NCBI RefSeq assembly: GCF_003966125.1
Contig: NZ_RXMA01000027.1
Span: 1-64,000, forward strand
Origin: Azospirillum griseum
Lineage (GTDB): Bacteria; Pseudomonadota; Alphaproteobacteria; Azospirillales; Azospirillaceae
Direction: 5' to 3'
Length of the DNA stretch: 64,000 nucleotides
The notes beneath the pieces are model-generated. The model ran no database searches, had not been told where the DNA came from, and saw nothing but the letters and a program-made list of their open reading frames with translations. The position numbers and the translations under genes were made by a program. This document shows positions 52,801-61,593 of the stretch, piece after piece; the first letter of the stretch is position 1; every line of letters starts with the position of its first letter.

Positions 52801-55800
52801 CCAGCGTACCGGCGATGGCGGCCAGGCCGCTGTCCAGACTGCTGGCCACATCGCTGAGCACCGCACCGATCCCGCGGCCACCCAGCCCACCAGACCCGCC
52901 CCAGCCACCGCCATAGGCGGAGTCCCGCCCCGCCGTGCTGCTGGACGTTTCGCCATGCGCTGCGTTTTCGCCGCCGCTGCCCGACGCGGTGCCACCGTCA
53001 AAGCCCAGCAGGCCGGTGACGGGGTTGACCCGACCGGACGTCCCCAGCGCCCGGCGCACCGCCGCCAGCTCGTCGCTGCCGCGCAGGTGGATGATGGTGT
53101 CGTCACGGCCTTCGCCCTGCGCGGCCAAAATCCGGGCCGATTCACGCGCGTTCCAAATGCGCTCGCCGCCGCGCAGGTTGACCAGCTCCGGCCCCTCTTC
53201 GCCAACCACCGCCCAGCCCGACGGGGCCGAGAGGGTGCCGGTGGCAAAGCCCGGCAGCTTGGAACCAGACGACACCGCAAAGACCGTCTGGGCGTTGTCG
53301 ACAAAGTCCAACAACGTCTTGCCCAGGCTGTTCCCCGCATCGACGCCCGTTTGAAACTGCGCCACCAGGTCGGACAGGCTGGAGCGCAGCGCCTTGATCT
53401 GGGTCTGGAAGCCGTTCGCGAATTCCAGATGCGCCAGCATGTCGTCCAGGCTGGTCGCCGTTTCGTGCGCGATCGCGTAAGAGATCGCTGGCACCCCCGA
53501 CCGCATGCCCTTCAACAGCTCCAACGCGGCCTGTTCCGCGCTCTTTTCCTTGCTGTCGATGAAGGAGTTGCTGGCCGTTGCCGTCAGATTCAAGCGGGCG
53601 ATGATGTCGTTGAGGCCCTTGGCGACCTTGGACGCGTCGGCGTTGAATTTGGTCGGATCGCCGTTGTTGTCAGCGGCGTAGCTGCCCAGCGCGTATTTGC
53701 CGTTGGCCCCCAGCGTGATGTTCGAACGGCTGTAGGCCGTCCCCCGATCCTTCGCCCCCGTCACCGCGCTCAACAGCGCGCCCGCCGCCATCATGACGCC
53801 GCCGACGATCTGCCCACTGGGGATCATGGCGGCGATGCCGCCCGCCGCCGTCAGGCCGCCGCCGATCTTCTGACCGACCGTCGCGCCCTTCTGGGTGGCC
53901 ATCATGGCACCGCTGGCGATTCCCCCGACCCCTTGAAGCAACTGGCCCCAACTGGGATTCCAGCCGGCGATCCCGGACTGCTGCGGCATCGGACCGACGA
54001 AGGATGCGTCGGGCCGCGCGGCCTCGCCGGAGCCGAACACCTTGGCCTCGAGCCAGCTGCCGCCGGCCCCCTGGGATGCAGGCGCAAAGGACGTGCTGCC
54101 GTCGGCGTTGCGGATCACCCGCTGCTGCTGGCCGCTGCCGCTGCTGCTGCCAAACAGCCCGCTGATCCAATCGCTGGCCCCGCCCAGCAGCTTCTGGATG
54201 CCACCCAGGAAGCTGTCGGCCCCGTCCGCCGCCGCCGCGCCGAACCTGGCCGCGCTGTCCCCGGCCTGCGACAGTCGGTCGGCCGCGCTGATGGCGTTTT
54301 CGCCGATGTGGCTGACCGCCCGGCTCTGCACCTCGATGACGGAGGAGGCGTCCTTGGTGGCGCTGGTCATCCCCAGCGCGCTGTCCACCCACGACTGCTG
54401 GGTGGTGGTCAGGGTCTGGGTGCTGTCGGTGGCGCTGCGCTGGGCCTCGATGGCGTCAAGCTGGGCCTGAAGGGCGCGCTCCTGCGCGTCGCTGACCCCG
54501 GTGGTGGCCCGGCCGGCGGTCTCCATGCTGGCGGTGCTGCGGTCGTAGGCGCCCTTGGTCGCCATCACCGCCGACACGTAGGCGTCGCCTGACGTCTTGA
54601 TGTGCCCGCTGTAGGTCGAGAGCGCCTTCGACACATCGCCGCCGGCGCGGTCCAGATGCTCCTTCAGGATCCGCGCGGCGGCGTCCAGGTTCTGCGCCGG
54701 GTCGGTGGGATCGGTGACGCCATAGGGCTTCCAGTTGGCAGGCATCACCTGCCCAAGCCCGGTCGCACCGCTGCGGCTGTTCACCGCGTTCGGGTTCCAG
54801 GAGGATTCGCGCGTGACCACCGCCTTGAGCAGGCTTGCGTCGAGACCGTATTTCCCAGCCGCCTGATCCGCCAGGGCCTCCAGCCCTGCAGCGCTTTTGA
54901 CCGCCACCGGCAGGGGGGTGGCGTTGGTCGCTGACAGGTCGGTGAAGCCGGAGGCATTCGTCACCAGAACCGGCACCGGGCTCGCACCGGCGCGGCTGGC
55001 CAACTCCTGGAAGCGCACCAGGTTGCCGCCCGGATCGGCGGCCTTGACCGGCATCACCGCGCTGTCGCCGACCGGCGACGGCGACAGCAGCTTCGTCATG
55101 GTGCCGGTCAGCCAGGTCTCGAGCGGCTTGGTGACGAAGCCGCGCAGGAACACCTTCTCGATGTCCTTGGCCAGCGACTTCATCGTGTCGGACAGCTTGG
55201 CCCCGGACAGCAGCGCGTCTTCGAAGCCGGTGGCGATGGTCGAAGCAAAGCTGCGGCTGGTCTCGGTCGCGTCGGCAACCCGCGCCTGATACTCCGCCAC
55301 CGCCCCGGCCTGGGCCACCCAGGCGTCGCGGGCGGCCTGTGGCACCGCCTGCCAATCGGCGGAGTCCTGCACCTCTTGCGTCGCCTTCAGAATGGCGACG
55401 GCGCGCTCCCGTTCCGCGTTGCTGGCCCCCAGCAGCTCATACTCGGCGCGGGCCAGAGCAAGGTCGCGGTTGCCCTGTCGGATGGTGGAGTTCACCCGCC
55501 CGGCAGCGTTCTGCGCCTCGAGCGCCCGGATTCCCGCCTCGATGGCCCGTGCGCGCTCGCTTTCGATCGGCACCCCTTCTTTCAAAACCTGGGCGCGCAC
55601 CCGGTTCTGAATGGTCGCCTCGGCCACCGCCGCCGCCGACACCCCTTCCGCGTCAGCCAAATGACGGGCCGCAGTGATCTGCTCGAGGAGGTCACGGTTC
55701 CAGGCCGCCTGCTGGCCGGACAGGGCCGCCAGCGACTTCTGCAGATCGGCATTGGCGAGGGCGAGCGCGCGAACCGGGTCGACGCCGCGCGCCACCTGGT

Positions 55801-58618
55801 CGGCGTAGAGGTTCTGGGCCTGGGCCACCGCCATGGCGATGTCGCCGCCCTGGGCCTGGGCCGCTGACAGTCGGCGCGCGGCCGCCACGGCCAGCTCGGA
55901 CGATTTGACGGAGGCGTCGACCTGGGCCGACCACTCGATCATGCCCTTGGCGTAAACGTCGTCTTCGGCCTGCTTGGCCTTGCGGTAGTCGCTTGTCTTC
56001 CGCAAAACGTCGAAGAAGGTGGCCTGGGCCTGCGCGGCGATGATGGCGGGCTGCGACAGCGACGCGGTGGCGGCGGCAAGCGCCCGGGCGTCGATGATCG
56101 CTTCCTGCGCCACGCGGTGCCGATCGGCCGCCTCGGCCGCATATTTGCGGTCCAGGCCGGAGTTGATCTTGGTCGTTTCGGCGTCGGCCAGGTTGTCGGT
56201 CGGCTGTGCGCCGCGCTTCTGCAGGGTCGCAAGCCGCTCCTGCTCAAAGTCCCGCGCGCGACCCGCCGCCTTCTCCATCAGCCGGGCCTGCCGCTCCATC
56301 TCCGTCGCGAAGGCCTGCGCGGGATCGATCGTGTCGAGCAGCTGACGGCGGTAGAGACCGAGCAGGCGGGTGGCCTCCTGCTGGGGCAGCACGCCCAGCT
56401 CCACCGCTTTGGCAAGATCCTTGGAACTGTTGTCGTAGGCCTGCTGCGCGGCGATCGCCGGGTCGACCGACCGGGCAAACTCCTCCACCGACTGCGAGGC
56501 CCGGACAAATTCGGCCCGCAGTGCGGCCGCCCAGGCCTGGACACCATCATCGGACTCGAGGCGCTCCAGGCGCGCAAGCTCCTCTTCATCGGCCCGTCGC
56601 CCTGCGGTGGTCAGGTATCCGCCGGACCCTTCGAGAGACCAACGCACCCGCTGGATTTGCTGTTGCCGCGACGGCCCCTGTTGGGCCCGCGCGAAATCAT
56701 CGACCGCGTCCGAGACGACCGTCTTGAGGTTGCGCCACCCCTTTTCGAGAGCGGTCAGCTTTTCCGACGCCCCCGCCGCCCGACCTTCCAGCCCCTGCAG
56801 GAGGAGTTGCTGGGCGCGCTCCAGGTTGCCTTGCGCCTGATAGTTCTTGATGACACGGGCTTGGGCGGCGTCAAACAGACCATAGCGGCTGGTCAGCTCG
56901 TCCACCGCCTTGGCCGGGTCGCTGAACAGCTTGGCCAGGTCGGCGCTCGCCTCGTCGGTGTCCCGGCCGGTGAGCAGCGCCCAATCCTTGGTCGCTTTGG
57001 TCAGGTCGGACAGAACACCGGCACCGATCCGACCGGTCGCGGCGTAAGCGGTGACGATCTCGCGCGCCGAGGCCTGCGACACCCCGGCGGTGACGGCCAC
57101 CTGGTCGCCAAAATCGGCGAACTGCCCGGACATGACGCCAGCAGCGCTGCTCGTCAGACGGGCGGTGCGGTCAAATTCCCGTATGTCAGAATTGAAACGC
57201 GCCGCGCCGTAAGCCACTGTCCCCAGCGCAGCCCCGATCGCCAGGACCGGCGCGGCCATGGCGGCGAAGCGGCCAGCGGCAACCACCGCCTCTTTGCCAG
57301 CCATCATGAGACCGTCAAAAATCTGCGGCCCCTGCTGCACCAGGATGGTCAGCGCGCTGGTGCCGCTGTAGGCCTGGACGGCGATGTCGGAGAGCTGCGG
57401 CGACAGGATCTGCAGGGCGCGCGTGTGGGCGGTGGCGCTGCGGGCCGCGCCGGAAAAGGCGGCCTGTTGATCTTGCAGCGCCTTGGTCAGGCGCGCGTGT
57501 TGGGAGGAATCGATCTTGTTGCCAGCCAGGGCCTCGTCCAGCTGCTTTTGCTGGTCGACAAAGCGGCGCTGCGCGGCGGCGGCCGGGTCCAGCGTGTCGA
57601 TCAGGCGCTGAAGGGCCTGGGCCTCCCGGTCCGCGTCCTCAAACACAGAAGCCGAGCGGGCCGCCGACGATTTCTGTCCGCCGGTGGAGACCCCCAACAG
57701 CGTGTTGAAGCGCTCCTGGGCAGCGGCGGCCCTCTGGGTGGCGCGCTCCCGCTCGATCATCTCCTGGGTGGCACGCTCCGCCTGCGCCTGCGCGCGCTGT
57801 TCGGCGTCGGCCCGCTCCTGCTCGGCCCGGATCATCGGGTCGTAGGCCGCCGCCACCTCGCCCAGGATGCGAGCGCGCTCCTCCTCGGCGACGTTGGCCA
57901 GCTCAAGGACACGGGTGACGCGGTTCATCTCCTCGACGTACCGCTTCACCTCCGCATAGCTGGCGTCGTACCGCGTGCGAACGCGGTCCAGCTCGTCGGC
58001 GAGCGCCGCCTGGGCCTGGATTTGCGCTTCAGCCGCCCGAGCGGTTTCCTCCGCCCGCTGCCGTTCGGCCCGCGTGACGGGATCCAGGGCGGCCGCAACC
58101 GCTTGCAGCGTGGCGGTGTACTCATGGCCGGTGACGCCAGCGGCTTCCAGCACCTTGGATACGCGGGCCACTTCATCCCGGTATTTGGCCGCAGCGGCGT
58201 AGGCCGGATCGTATTGACGCCGAACCTGTTCCAGGCCCTGCGCAGTGGCGGCGGTGGCACGGGCCATCTCGGCCGCCGCCTGGACCTGCGCTTCAGCCGC
58301 CGCTTTGGCGGCCCGCGCCGTTTCGTCATACCGCAGCTCGGCTTCTGCGATGATGCGGTTGGCCTGTTCCTGGCTGATGCGACCGGAATCGACCGCACGG
58401 GCCGCCGCCTCCTGGACCCGCTTCACCTTCTCCCAGGAATCGGTGTACACGCCAAGGGATCGGGCGATCGTGGCGAACTCCCGACCATAGCTGGCCAATC
58501 GGCGGGAGTTGCTCTCGACCCTGTCCCCCACCGCTTCCATGCGGGCACCGATCTGGTCGAGCGTCGAGAGCGCGCCCGACCCGTCGACGGTCAGGGAGGC
58601 GATTTTCTCTTCGGACAT
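49877..58618 (-). CDS. tail tape measure protein with lytic transglycosylase domain
   Basis: 2913 aa, the largest gene here. It sets tail length and travels with DNA into the host. Residues 90-310 are Ala/Glu/Arg-rich coiled coil built from about 60-residue repeats. A hydrophobic patch near 460-490 follows (VLAIGAALGTVAYGAARFNS). Residues 1247-1340 hold an SLT transglycosylase domain with catalytic Glu1271 in RESSWNPNA, then GATGLGQVMPANW. GFATGTLSAPSG...VGEEGPEL recurs as GFARGTLDTPPG...VGEQGPEL, and two similar 46-residue units (WDGLSDTQ, WDALSAAQ) lie near the C-terminus. The SLT domain should open the cell wall on entry. Confidence 0.9.
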   Translation of the reverse strand: MSEEKIASLTVDGSGALSTLDQIGARMEAVGDRVESNSRRLASYGREFATIARSLGVYTDSWEKVKRVQEAAARAVDSGRISQEQANRIIAEAELRYDETARAAKAAAEAQVQAAAEMARATAATAQGLEQVRRQYDPAYAAAAKYRDEVARVSKVLEAAGVTGHEYTATLQAVAAALDPVTRAERQRAEETARAAEAQIQAQAALADELDRVRTRYDASYAEVKRYVEEMNRVTRVLELANVAEEERARILGEVAAAYDPMIRAEQERADAEQRAQAQAERATQEMIERERATQRAAAAQERFNTLLGVSTGGQKSSAARSASVFEDADREAQALQRLIDTLDPAAAAQRRFVDQQKQLDEALAGNKIDSSQHARLTKALQDQQAAFSGAARSATAHTRALQILSPQLSDIAVQAYSGTSALTILVQQGPQIFDGLMMAGKEAVVAAGRFAAMAAPVLAIGAALGTVAYGAARFNSDIREFDRTARLTSSAAGVMSGQFADFGDQVAVTAGVSQASAREIVTAYAATGRIGAGVLSDLTKATKDWALLTGRDTDEASADLAKLFSDPAKAVDELTSRYGLFDAAQARVIKNYQAQGNLERAQQLLLQGLEGRAAGASEKLTALEKGWRNLKTVVSDAVDDFARAQQGPSRQQQIQRVRWSLEGSGGYLTTAGRRADEEELARLERLESDDGVQAWAAALRAEFVRASQSVEEFARSVDPAIAAQQAYDNSSKDLAKAVELGVLPQQEATRLLGLYRRQLLDTIDPAQAFATEMERQARLMEKAAGRARDFEQERLATLQKRGAQPTDNLADAETTKINSGLDRKYAAEAADRHRVAQEAIIDARALAAATASLSQPAIIAAQAQATFFDVLRKTSDYRKAKQAEDDVYAKGMIEWSAQVDASVKSSELAVAAARRLSAAQAQGGDIAMAVAQAQNLYADQVARGVDPVRALALANADLQKSLAALSGQQAAWNRDLLEQITAARHLADAEGVSAAAVAEATIQNRVRAQVLKEGVPIESERARAIEAGIRALEAQNAAGRVNSTIRQGNRDLALARAEYELLGASNAERERAVAILKATQEVQDSADWQAVPQAARDAWVAQAGAVAEYQARVADATETSRSFASTIATGFEDALLSGAKLSDTMKSLAKDIEKVFLRGFVTKPLETWLTGTMTKLLSPSPVGDSAVMPVKAADPGGNLVRFQELASRAGASPVPVLVTNASGFTDLSATNATPLPVAVKSAAGLEALADQAAGKYGLDASLLKAVVTRESSWNPNAVNSRSGATGLGQVMPANWKPYGVTDPTDPAQNLDAAARILKEHLDRAGGDVSKALSTYSGHIKTSGDAYVSAVMATKGAYDRSTASMETAGRATTGVSDAQERALQAQLDAIEAQRSATDSTQTLTTTQQSWVDSALGMTSATKDASSVIEVQSRAVSHIGENAISAADRLSQAGDSAARFGAAAADGADSFLGGIQKLLGGASDWISGLFGSSSGSGQQQRVIRNADGSTSFAPASQGAGGSWLEAKVFGSGEAARPDASFVGPMPQQSGIAGWNPSWGQLLQGVGGIASGAMMATQKGATVGQKIGGGLTAAGGIAAMIPSGQIVGGVMMAAGALLSAVTGAKDRGTAYSRSNITLGANGKYALGSYAADNNGDPTKFNADASKVAKGLNDIIARLNLTATASNSFIDSKEKSAEQAALELLKGMRSGVPAISYAIAHETATSLDDMLAHLEFANGFQTQIKALRSSLSDLVAQFQTGVDAGNSLGKTLLDFVDNAQTVFAVSSGSKLPGFATGTLSAPSGWAVVGEEGPELVNLRGGERIWNARESARILAAQGEGRDDTIIHLRGSDELAAVRRALGTSGRVNPVTGLLGFDGGTASGSGGENAAHGETSSSTAGRDSAYGGGWGGSGGLGGRGIGAVLSDVASSLDSGLAAIAGTLANFAGWQAATPADTQAQTSALAGVAGLGMTAVAAGLSAIASELGPGITGMIEGLTGLKSTAPAVDTSLPGLSGRSGGALSPDVQATVSLLSDAIKADPSLSAALVGGMRVGGTDTNPMIGATVQDIVDTNGSAFGVYNGDHQQVLQQLDDAAQQLLTATGSIPAVLQRALDIANTVGAQMGLTPAISTRQAQVQAAQEQAARLQSKLDGVGLARARVSELNDIVVSLANNTFSPIGKDFDTLAADMQRASDAYVAAGQAVPDGLYGAMQQMLALGAVKKRLLDEVAGTTVETSPEEKAVEQLRGKWSTASTDLVKAFASVGIAGDELAAKLAEGYGNALRKEQAGYSQSLDVNLRKATGQEGYDSAVGLIDAYKAAVKDVNALWPEGADRAAQLAKVSGTLSASLSGLVKSGSITDTSLQSLIADFAATPDAVAAATAALSDLRAATAQATATFNSGVLARALTAVGNSRGAGLVTLNEQQRAELAAAKDAGRDTTQLQQVQAAERASQAFQLAQQDILGAYDQQISAQQDVITSLQEGAVAAATVARQFRQAFDSLALTDSSPLSDLDRLKEARRQFEAAVSSATSTTATDAERAAAQTQLQQLGPQLVQLARAYYATTNSQDYERVRAVFDQLGTLTGTTDGGTPEKQLEAAQSALKELQRQRADAAAIGQRQFGALSDLKNVLDQSYAYWQATLGPLLSRTNTTDTRPHYSAPAAVQSAWDGLSDTQHTGIARAMGWSGNLDEAFNIWLATDSGRARTFEAYTQQVAGGLRFSASDRVMAAWDALSAAQQADAAREAGYQGGVDAGLNAWAALGHGSALEAAILAKAKAAGIPGFARGTLDTPPGAVWVGEQGPELLWQGGGAAVASSADSLRIASSFTAVNDRLPLGIADLRPSNRLDEAALRNLAGEISRSRAEAQQDARTITSTIIVMMEKQIVALREENAELRRRVDKQGAELRIALSTPQYATKGR

Positions 58619-58639
58619 TCAAATGCCTCGTGGAAACGG

Positions 58640-59245
58640 TCAGCGGGCTTGAATCGCGATGGCCGGATAGCCCAGGGCCTCTTCCAGGCCCTCCATCCGC
58701 AACCACAGGAAACGGCTGGTCACGATGGACCCGTAGCGGCGGGACACGGTCGATGCCACCAGGCGGAACACACCATCGGGCGCTTGATCGGACTGCCCCC
58801 GCTCGATCTTGCCGGCGTAGGGCTGGGCGTTGGTGATGACGAACTCTGAACGCGGCGGCAGGCGGTTGATGAAGGCGGTGTCGCCGCCTTCGGTCAACGT
58901 GCCGACCTCTCGACCATCGCAGAACAGGATGTGCGACTCCCGGAACACCCGCTGATCGGGGTGGACAAAGTCCTCCGGCGACAGCTCACGGAGCTGGGCG
59001 GCAGCAAACGCGATGATGGTCCGCAAATACGAAAATTCGAAATAGGCAACCCCATGCGCTTTGATCTGGTCAATCGCGGCACCCGCTTGGCCGTCAATCC
59101 ACTGCTCGTAGGTGTCGGGACTGGCACCGACCAGCACGCGGCTCAACTCCTGTTTGGCCGTGTCGGCCAGAGCGCGCTGGATGGCGCGTTCGCCTCCCTC
59201 CTGCACGACCCGAATCACTCGGTCGATAAGGGGCGAACGCGCCAT
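58640..59245 (-). CDS. phage protein between tail chaperone and tape measure, unknown
   Basis: 201 aa; no family recognised. It has no signal or membrane segment. Charged helical N-terminus (LIDRVIRVVQEGGERAIQRA) and a mixed C-terminal part (EFVITNAQPYAGKIERGQSD). The stop lies 21 bases before the tape measure start, and the start directly follows the GT frame, so it is cotranscribed with tail genes. A tail completion or minor tail protein is plausible from place alone. Confidence 0.5.
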   Translation of the reverse strand: MARSPLIDRVIRVVQEGGERAIQRALADTAKQELSRVLVGASPDTYEQWIDGQAGAAIDQIKAHGVAYFEFSYLRTIIAFAAAQLRELSPEDFVHPDQRVFRESHILFCDGREVGTLTEGGDTAFINRLPPRSEFVITNAQPYAGKIERGQSDQAPDGVFRLVASTVSRRYGSIVTSRFLWLRMEGLEEALGYPAIAIQAR

Positions 59246-59247
59246 GG

Positions 59248-59667
59248 TCAGGCCTCCTTGTTGCGTGATTTCTGGATGGCGGCCAGCAAGGGGCCGGTGG
59301 CCACCCCGTCAGGGTAAAGTTCCAACGCCCGGTCGATGCCGACCCGGATGTCCTCGATGTCGGTGCGGGTGATGGTGCCGGGCTGTGTGCTGGCCTGCAG
59401 TTCGGCCTCGAACGCGCTCATCAGCGCGAAGGCCTCGATCATCTTTGTGGGCTGGTCCATCGTCCCGCCGGCTTCCGGCAGATGGCCAGCCCCCATCCCG
59501 CCTTGGGACAGTCGCCAGAGGCGCAGCATCGCCCAGCACCACGGCTCCAGCCAGTCGCGGGGGTTGGTGCGGTAGCTTTCCGACCCCACCCGCCACGGCC
59601 CGGTGGAGTCGCCGTCGAAGCGCTTGGGATCGGTCGCGACGGCGACGGCGATCCTTAGGAGTTTCCC
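59248..59667 (-). CDS. tail assembly chaperone, GT extension reached by -1 frameshift
   Basis: This frame has no ATG near its beginning; the first possible start is a GTG at 59589 without a good ribosome site. It is open, in the -1 frame, from the GGGAAAC site at the end of the upstream chaperone to a stop at 59248, about 137 codons. It encodes SYRTNPRDWLEPWCWAMLRL and DQPTKMIEAFALMSAFEAEL, typical of a second chaperone domain. The product should be a G-GT fusion, as in lambda, that loads the tape measure. Confidence 0.75.
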   Translation of the reverse strand, partial: GKLLRIAVAVATDPKRFDGDSTGPWRVGSESYRTNPRDWLEPWCWAMLRLWRLSQGGMGAGHLPEAGGTMDQPTKMIEAFALMSAFEAELQASTQPGTITRTDIEDIRVGIDRALELYPDGVATGPLLAAIQKSRNKEA

Positions 59668-60578
59668 TCCCGCCCCCGCGTGGTCGCCAGTTCGTCCAGC
59701 TTGGCCAGGATGGCGTCGATGTCCGAAGGCGGGATCAGGGCGATGCTCTCCTCGGTCGCCAGTTCGGCGTCGCCGCTCGCACCACGCTGGACGGCGAAGG
59801 TCTCGGCCCCGGGCAGACCCTCAAGACCGGCGACGTAGAAGCGCAGGCGCAGCATGGTGATGCCGGAGCTGTGGGCCTTGCGCTGTTTGAGGACTTTGCG
59901 GACCTCCTCGGCCTCGCAGGTCTGGGTGAACAGGTCCTCGAACAGCGGAATCGCCGCCGTCGGCACCTTGGCGTTGCCGCTCTCGCGGAAGGCCTTGTCG
60001 AGCGCCTGGAAGTCCGGGCTGTCGGCGGTCACGCCATACTCGGCACCGCGCGACTGCACCACCGCCTTCATCGCCAGCCACAGCTTGCGGTCGCTGGGGG
60101 CAACCGGAACGTCGAAGTAGCACTGGTCGAACTGCGCCTGCAGGCGGAAATTCGGGACGCGCAGGATGTAGACCGGGCGCAGCGTGCGCTTCTGGGCGTC
60201 CGCCTCGATCTGTTCCAGGGCTTTGCGCAGGGTCTCGATCAACTCCTGCGCTGTCTTCAGCTCCTGGGTCTTCGCGTCGGCCTCGGCCTTGGCCTTGGTG
60301 GCGCTTTCAGCTGCGGTGTCGGCGGTTGCCTGGGCAGCGGCGATGACGGCTTTGTCCTGCGCAGTGTCGGTGTTCAGCGCCAGCAGGTCTTCCAGTTCGG
60401 CCTTGGCCTTGGTGGCCGCTTCCTCAGCGGCGTCGGCCGCCTTGCGGGCGACGGTCAGCCCGGCGGCGGATTCATCCACCTTCTGCTCAGCCACCGCCAG
60501 CATTTCACGGCGTTTGCGGCCTTCATTCGCGATCGGGTCGAAGCGGTGCTGGCCGACGGACAGGGGAAGGGTGCTCAT
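59655..60578 (-). CDS. tail assembly chaperone (G-like)
   Basis: 307 aa, longer than most of its kind. Residues 20-130 are a coiled coil rich in Ala, Glu and Lys (AADAAEEAATKAKAELEDLL); the rest is mixed (LRPVYILRVPNFRLQAQFDQ, LFEDLFTQTCEAEEVRKVLK). It lies between tail tube and tape measure genes and ends in a slippery heptamer right before the stop, the hallmark of tail chaperone genes. Most ribosomes stop to give the short form; a fraction shift to give the fusion. Confidence 0.75.
   Translation of the reverse strand: MSTLPLSVGQHRFDPIANEGRKRREMLAVAEQKVDESAAGLTVARKAADAAEEAATKAKAELEDLLALNTDTAQDKAVIAAAQATADTAAESATKAKAEADAKTQELKTAQELIETLRKALEQIEADAQKRTLRPVYILRVPNFRLQAQFDQCYFDVPVAPSDRKLWLAMKAVVQSRGAEYGVTADSPDFQALDKAFRESGNAKVPTAAIPLFEDLFTQTCEAEEVRKVLKQRKAHSSGITMLRLRFYVAGLEGLPGAETFAVQRGASGDAELATEESIALIPPSDIDAILAKLDELATTRGREGNS
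59661..59667 (-). promoter_or_regulatory. programmed -1 frameshift site GGGAAAC
   Basis: Read leftwards in the zero frame the codons are GAG GGA AAC TCC TAA, so the heptamer fits X XXY YYZ exactly. The stop is only one codon further on, and the -1 frame is open for over 130 codons. Lambda uses GGGAAAG at the same place. Confidence 0.78.
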
Positions 60579-60619
60579 GGTGGAATCATCTCCGGGATAG
60601 ACGGAAAAATTAACGCGAT

Positions 60620-60652
60620 GGGACGGAGGCGCATCCCGGACGCCTCCGCCCC
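60620..60652 (-). terminator. hairpin between tail tube and chaperone genes
   Basis: A 12-base stem (one G-U pair) reading leftwards from 60652, with a T-rich stretch about ten bases after it. It could reduce transcription from the abundant tail tube gene to the chaperone genes. Confidence 0.5.
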
Positions 60653-60721
60653 ACGCCTCGCGGGGGGCGGTCAGCCTTGCGACCGACAGTGGACCTGGTC
60701 CGGGTCAGGGAAAGGCTGGCC

Positions 60722-61168
60722 TTACGGAGACGGGATGTAGGTGGGCGGCCCACTGCTCTTGATCGAGCAGGAGAACTGCTCGGCGTTGCCGTCCTCGCCC
60801 GACCGCTCGTAGCTCTCGATGACGAAGGTGCCGACGAAGCTGTCACCATGGCCACTGATGAGCTGGGCCTCCAGATACCCGCCCATGCCTTGGGCCATGG
60901 CGGCGTCCCAGACCTTGCGGGCACCGGCGGTCCGGCTGTCGAAAACGCCCTGCAGGCTGACGGACAGCTCCTTGGCCCCGCCGCCCGGCAGATACTCCTT
61001 CCAACCGGCGCTGGCCACGTTGGTGATGTCCACCGGTGCCGCGTTCAGGGTCATGCGGGTGCTCTTGGCCCCGCCAATGGTGAACAGGGTCGGCGGGGTG
61101 CCGCCGTCGCTGATTTTGAGCGTGAACAGACGCCCGGCGGTGGCGTCGATTGAGGTCGTTGCGGCCAT
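60722..61168 (-). CDS. major tail (tube) protein, TP901-1-like
   Basis: 148 aa, beta-rich and close to the TP901-1-type tail tube family: AGRLFTLKISDGGTPPTLFT, then RMTLNAAPVDITNVASAGWK and the near-universal EYLPGGGAKELSVSLQGVFD. The C-terminus IESYERSGEDGNAEQFSCSI completes the fold. Many copies form the tail tube. It follows the 119-aa gene after ten bases. Confidence 0.85.
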   Translation of the reverse strand: MAATTSIDATAGRLFTLKISDGGTPPTLFTIGGAKSTRMTLNAAPVDITNVASAGWKEYLPGGGAKELSVSLQGVFDSRTAGARKVWDAAMAQGMGGYLEAQLISGHGDSFVGTFVIESYERSGEDGNAEQFSCSIKSSGPPTYIPSP

Positions 61169-61178
61169 ATCAAGCTCC

Positions 61179-61538
61179 TCAGGAGGCGTCGCGGACGGTG
61201 ATGATCGCCGTGGTGACGCCGGTGGTGGACGAATAGGTCATCGAGACGCGACTGGTGGTCGGTTCGGTGAACGCCTTGATCGGAAACGGACCGATCAACC
61301 GATCACCACCCGCAGGGATCGTCACGGCACGGTCCGGCTTGGCAACGGGTCCGTAGCCGGGGACCTCCGGCGCAACGTTCCGCGATTTCACCGTCAGGGT
61401 GATGGGACCGCCGCCACCGTTCTTGACGTGCACGACTTCCTTGCCGGTGTTCAGAAAGCTGTCCCCAGGGGGGTCGGCGGCGGCATAGGTGAGGGCAGCG
61501 CCCGCTTCAGTCGGGCGTTGGGTCGGCAATTGGGCCAT
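61179..61538 (-). CDS. small phage structural protein, unknown
   Basis: 119 aa, beta-rich with Ig-like feel (EVVHVKNGGGGPITLTVKSR, ending STTGVTTAIITVRDAS). Not recognised. It lies just upstream of the tail tube gene. Head decoration or minor tail protein are both possible. Start chosen by GGAG six bases before the ATG. Confidence 0.55.
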   Translation of the reverse strand: MAQLPTQRPTEAGAALTYAAADPPGDSFLNTGKEVVHVKNGGGGPITLTVKSRNVAPEVPGYGPVAKPDRAVTIPAGGDRLIGPFPIKAFTEPTTSRVSMTYSSTTGVTTAIITVRDAS

Positions 61539-61554
61539 CGGGGTCTCCAACAAG

Positions 61555-61581
61555 AAAAAGCCGCCAAGCAGGCCTGGCGGC
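61555..61581 (-). terminator. short terminator before the 119-aa gene
   Basis: Leftwards GCCGCCA, an eight-base loop, TGGCGGC and TTTTTCTT. It lies just after the tail terminator-type gene. Confidence 0.65.
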
Positions 61582-61593
61582 GGGTGAAAGGGA

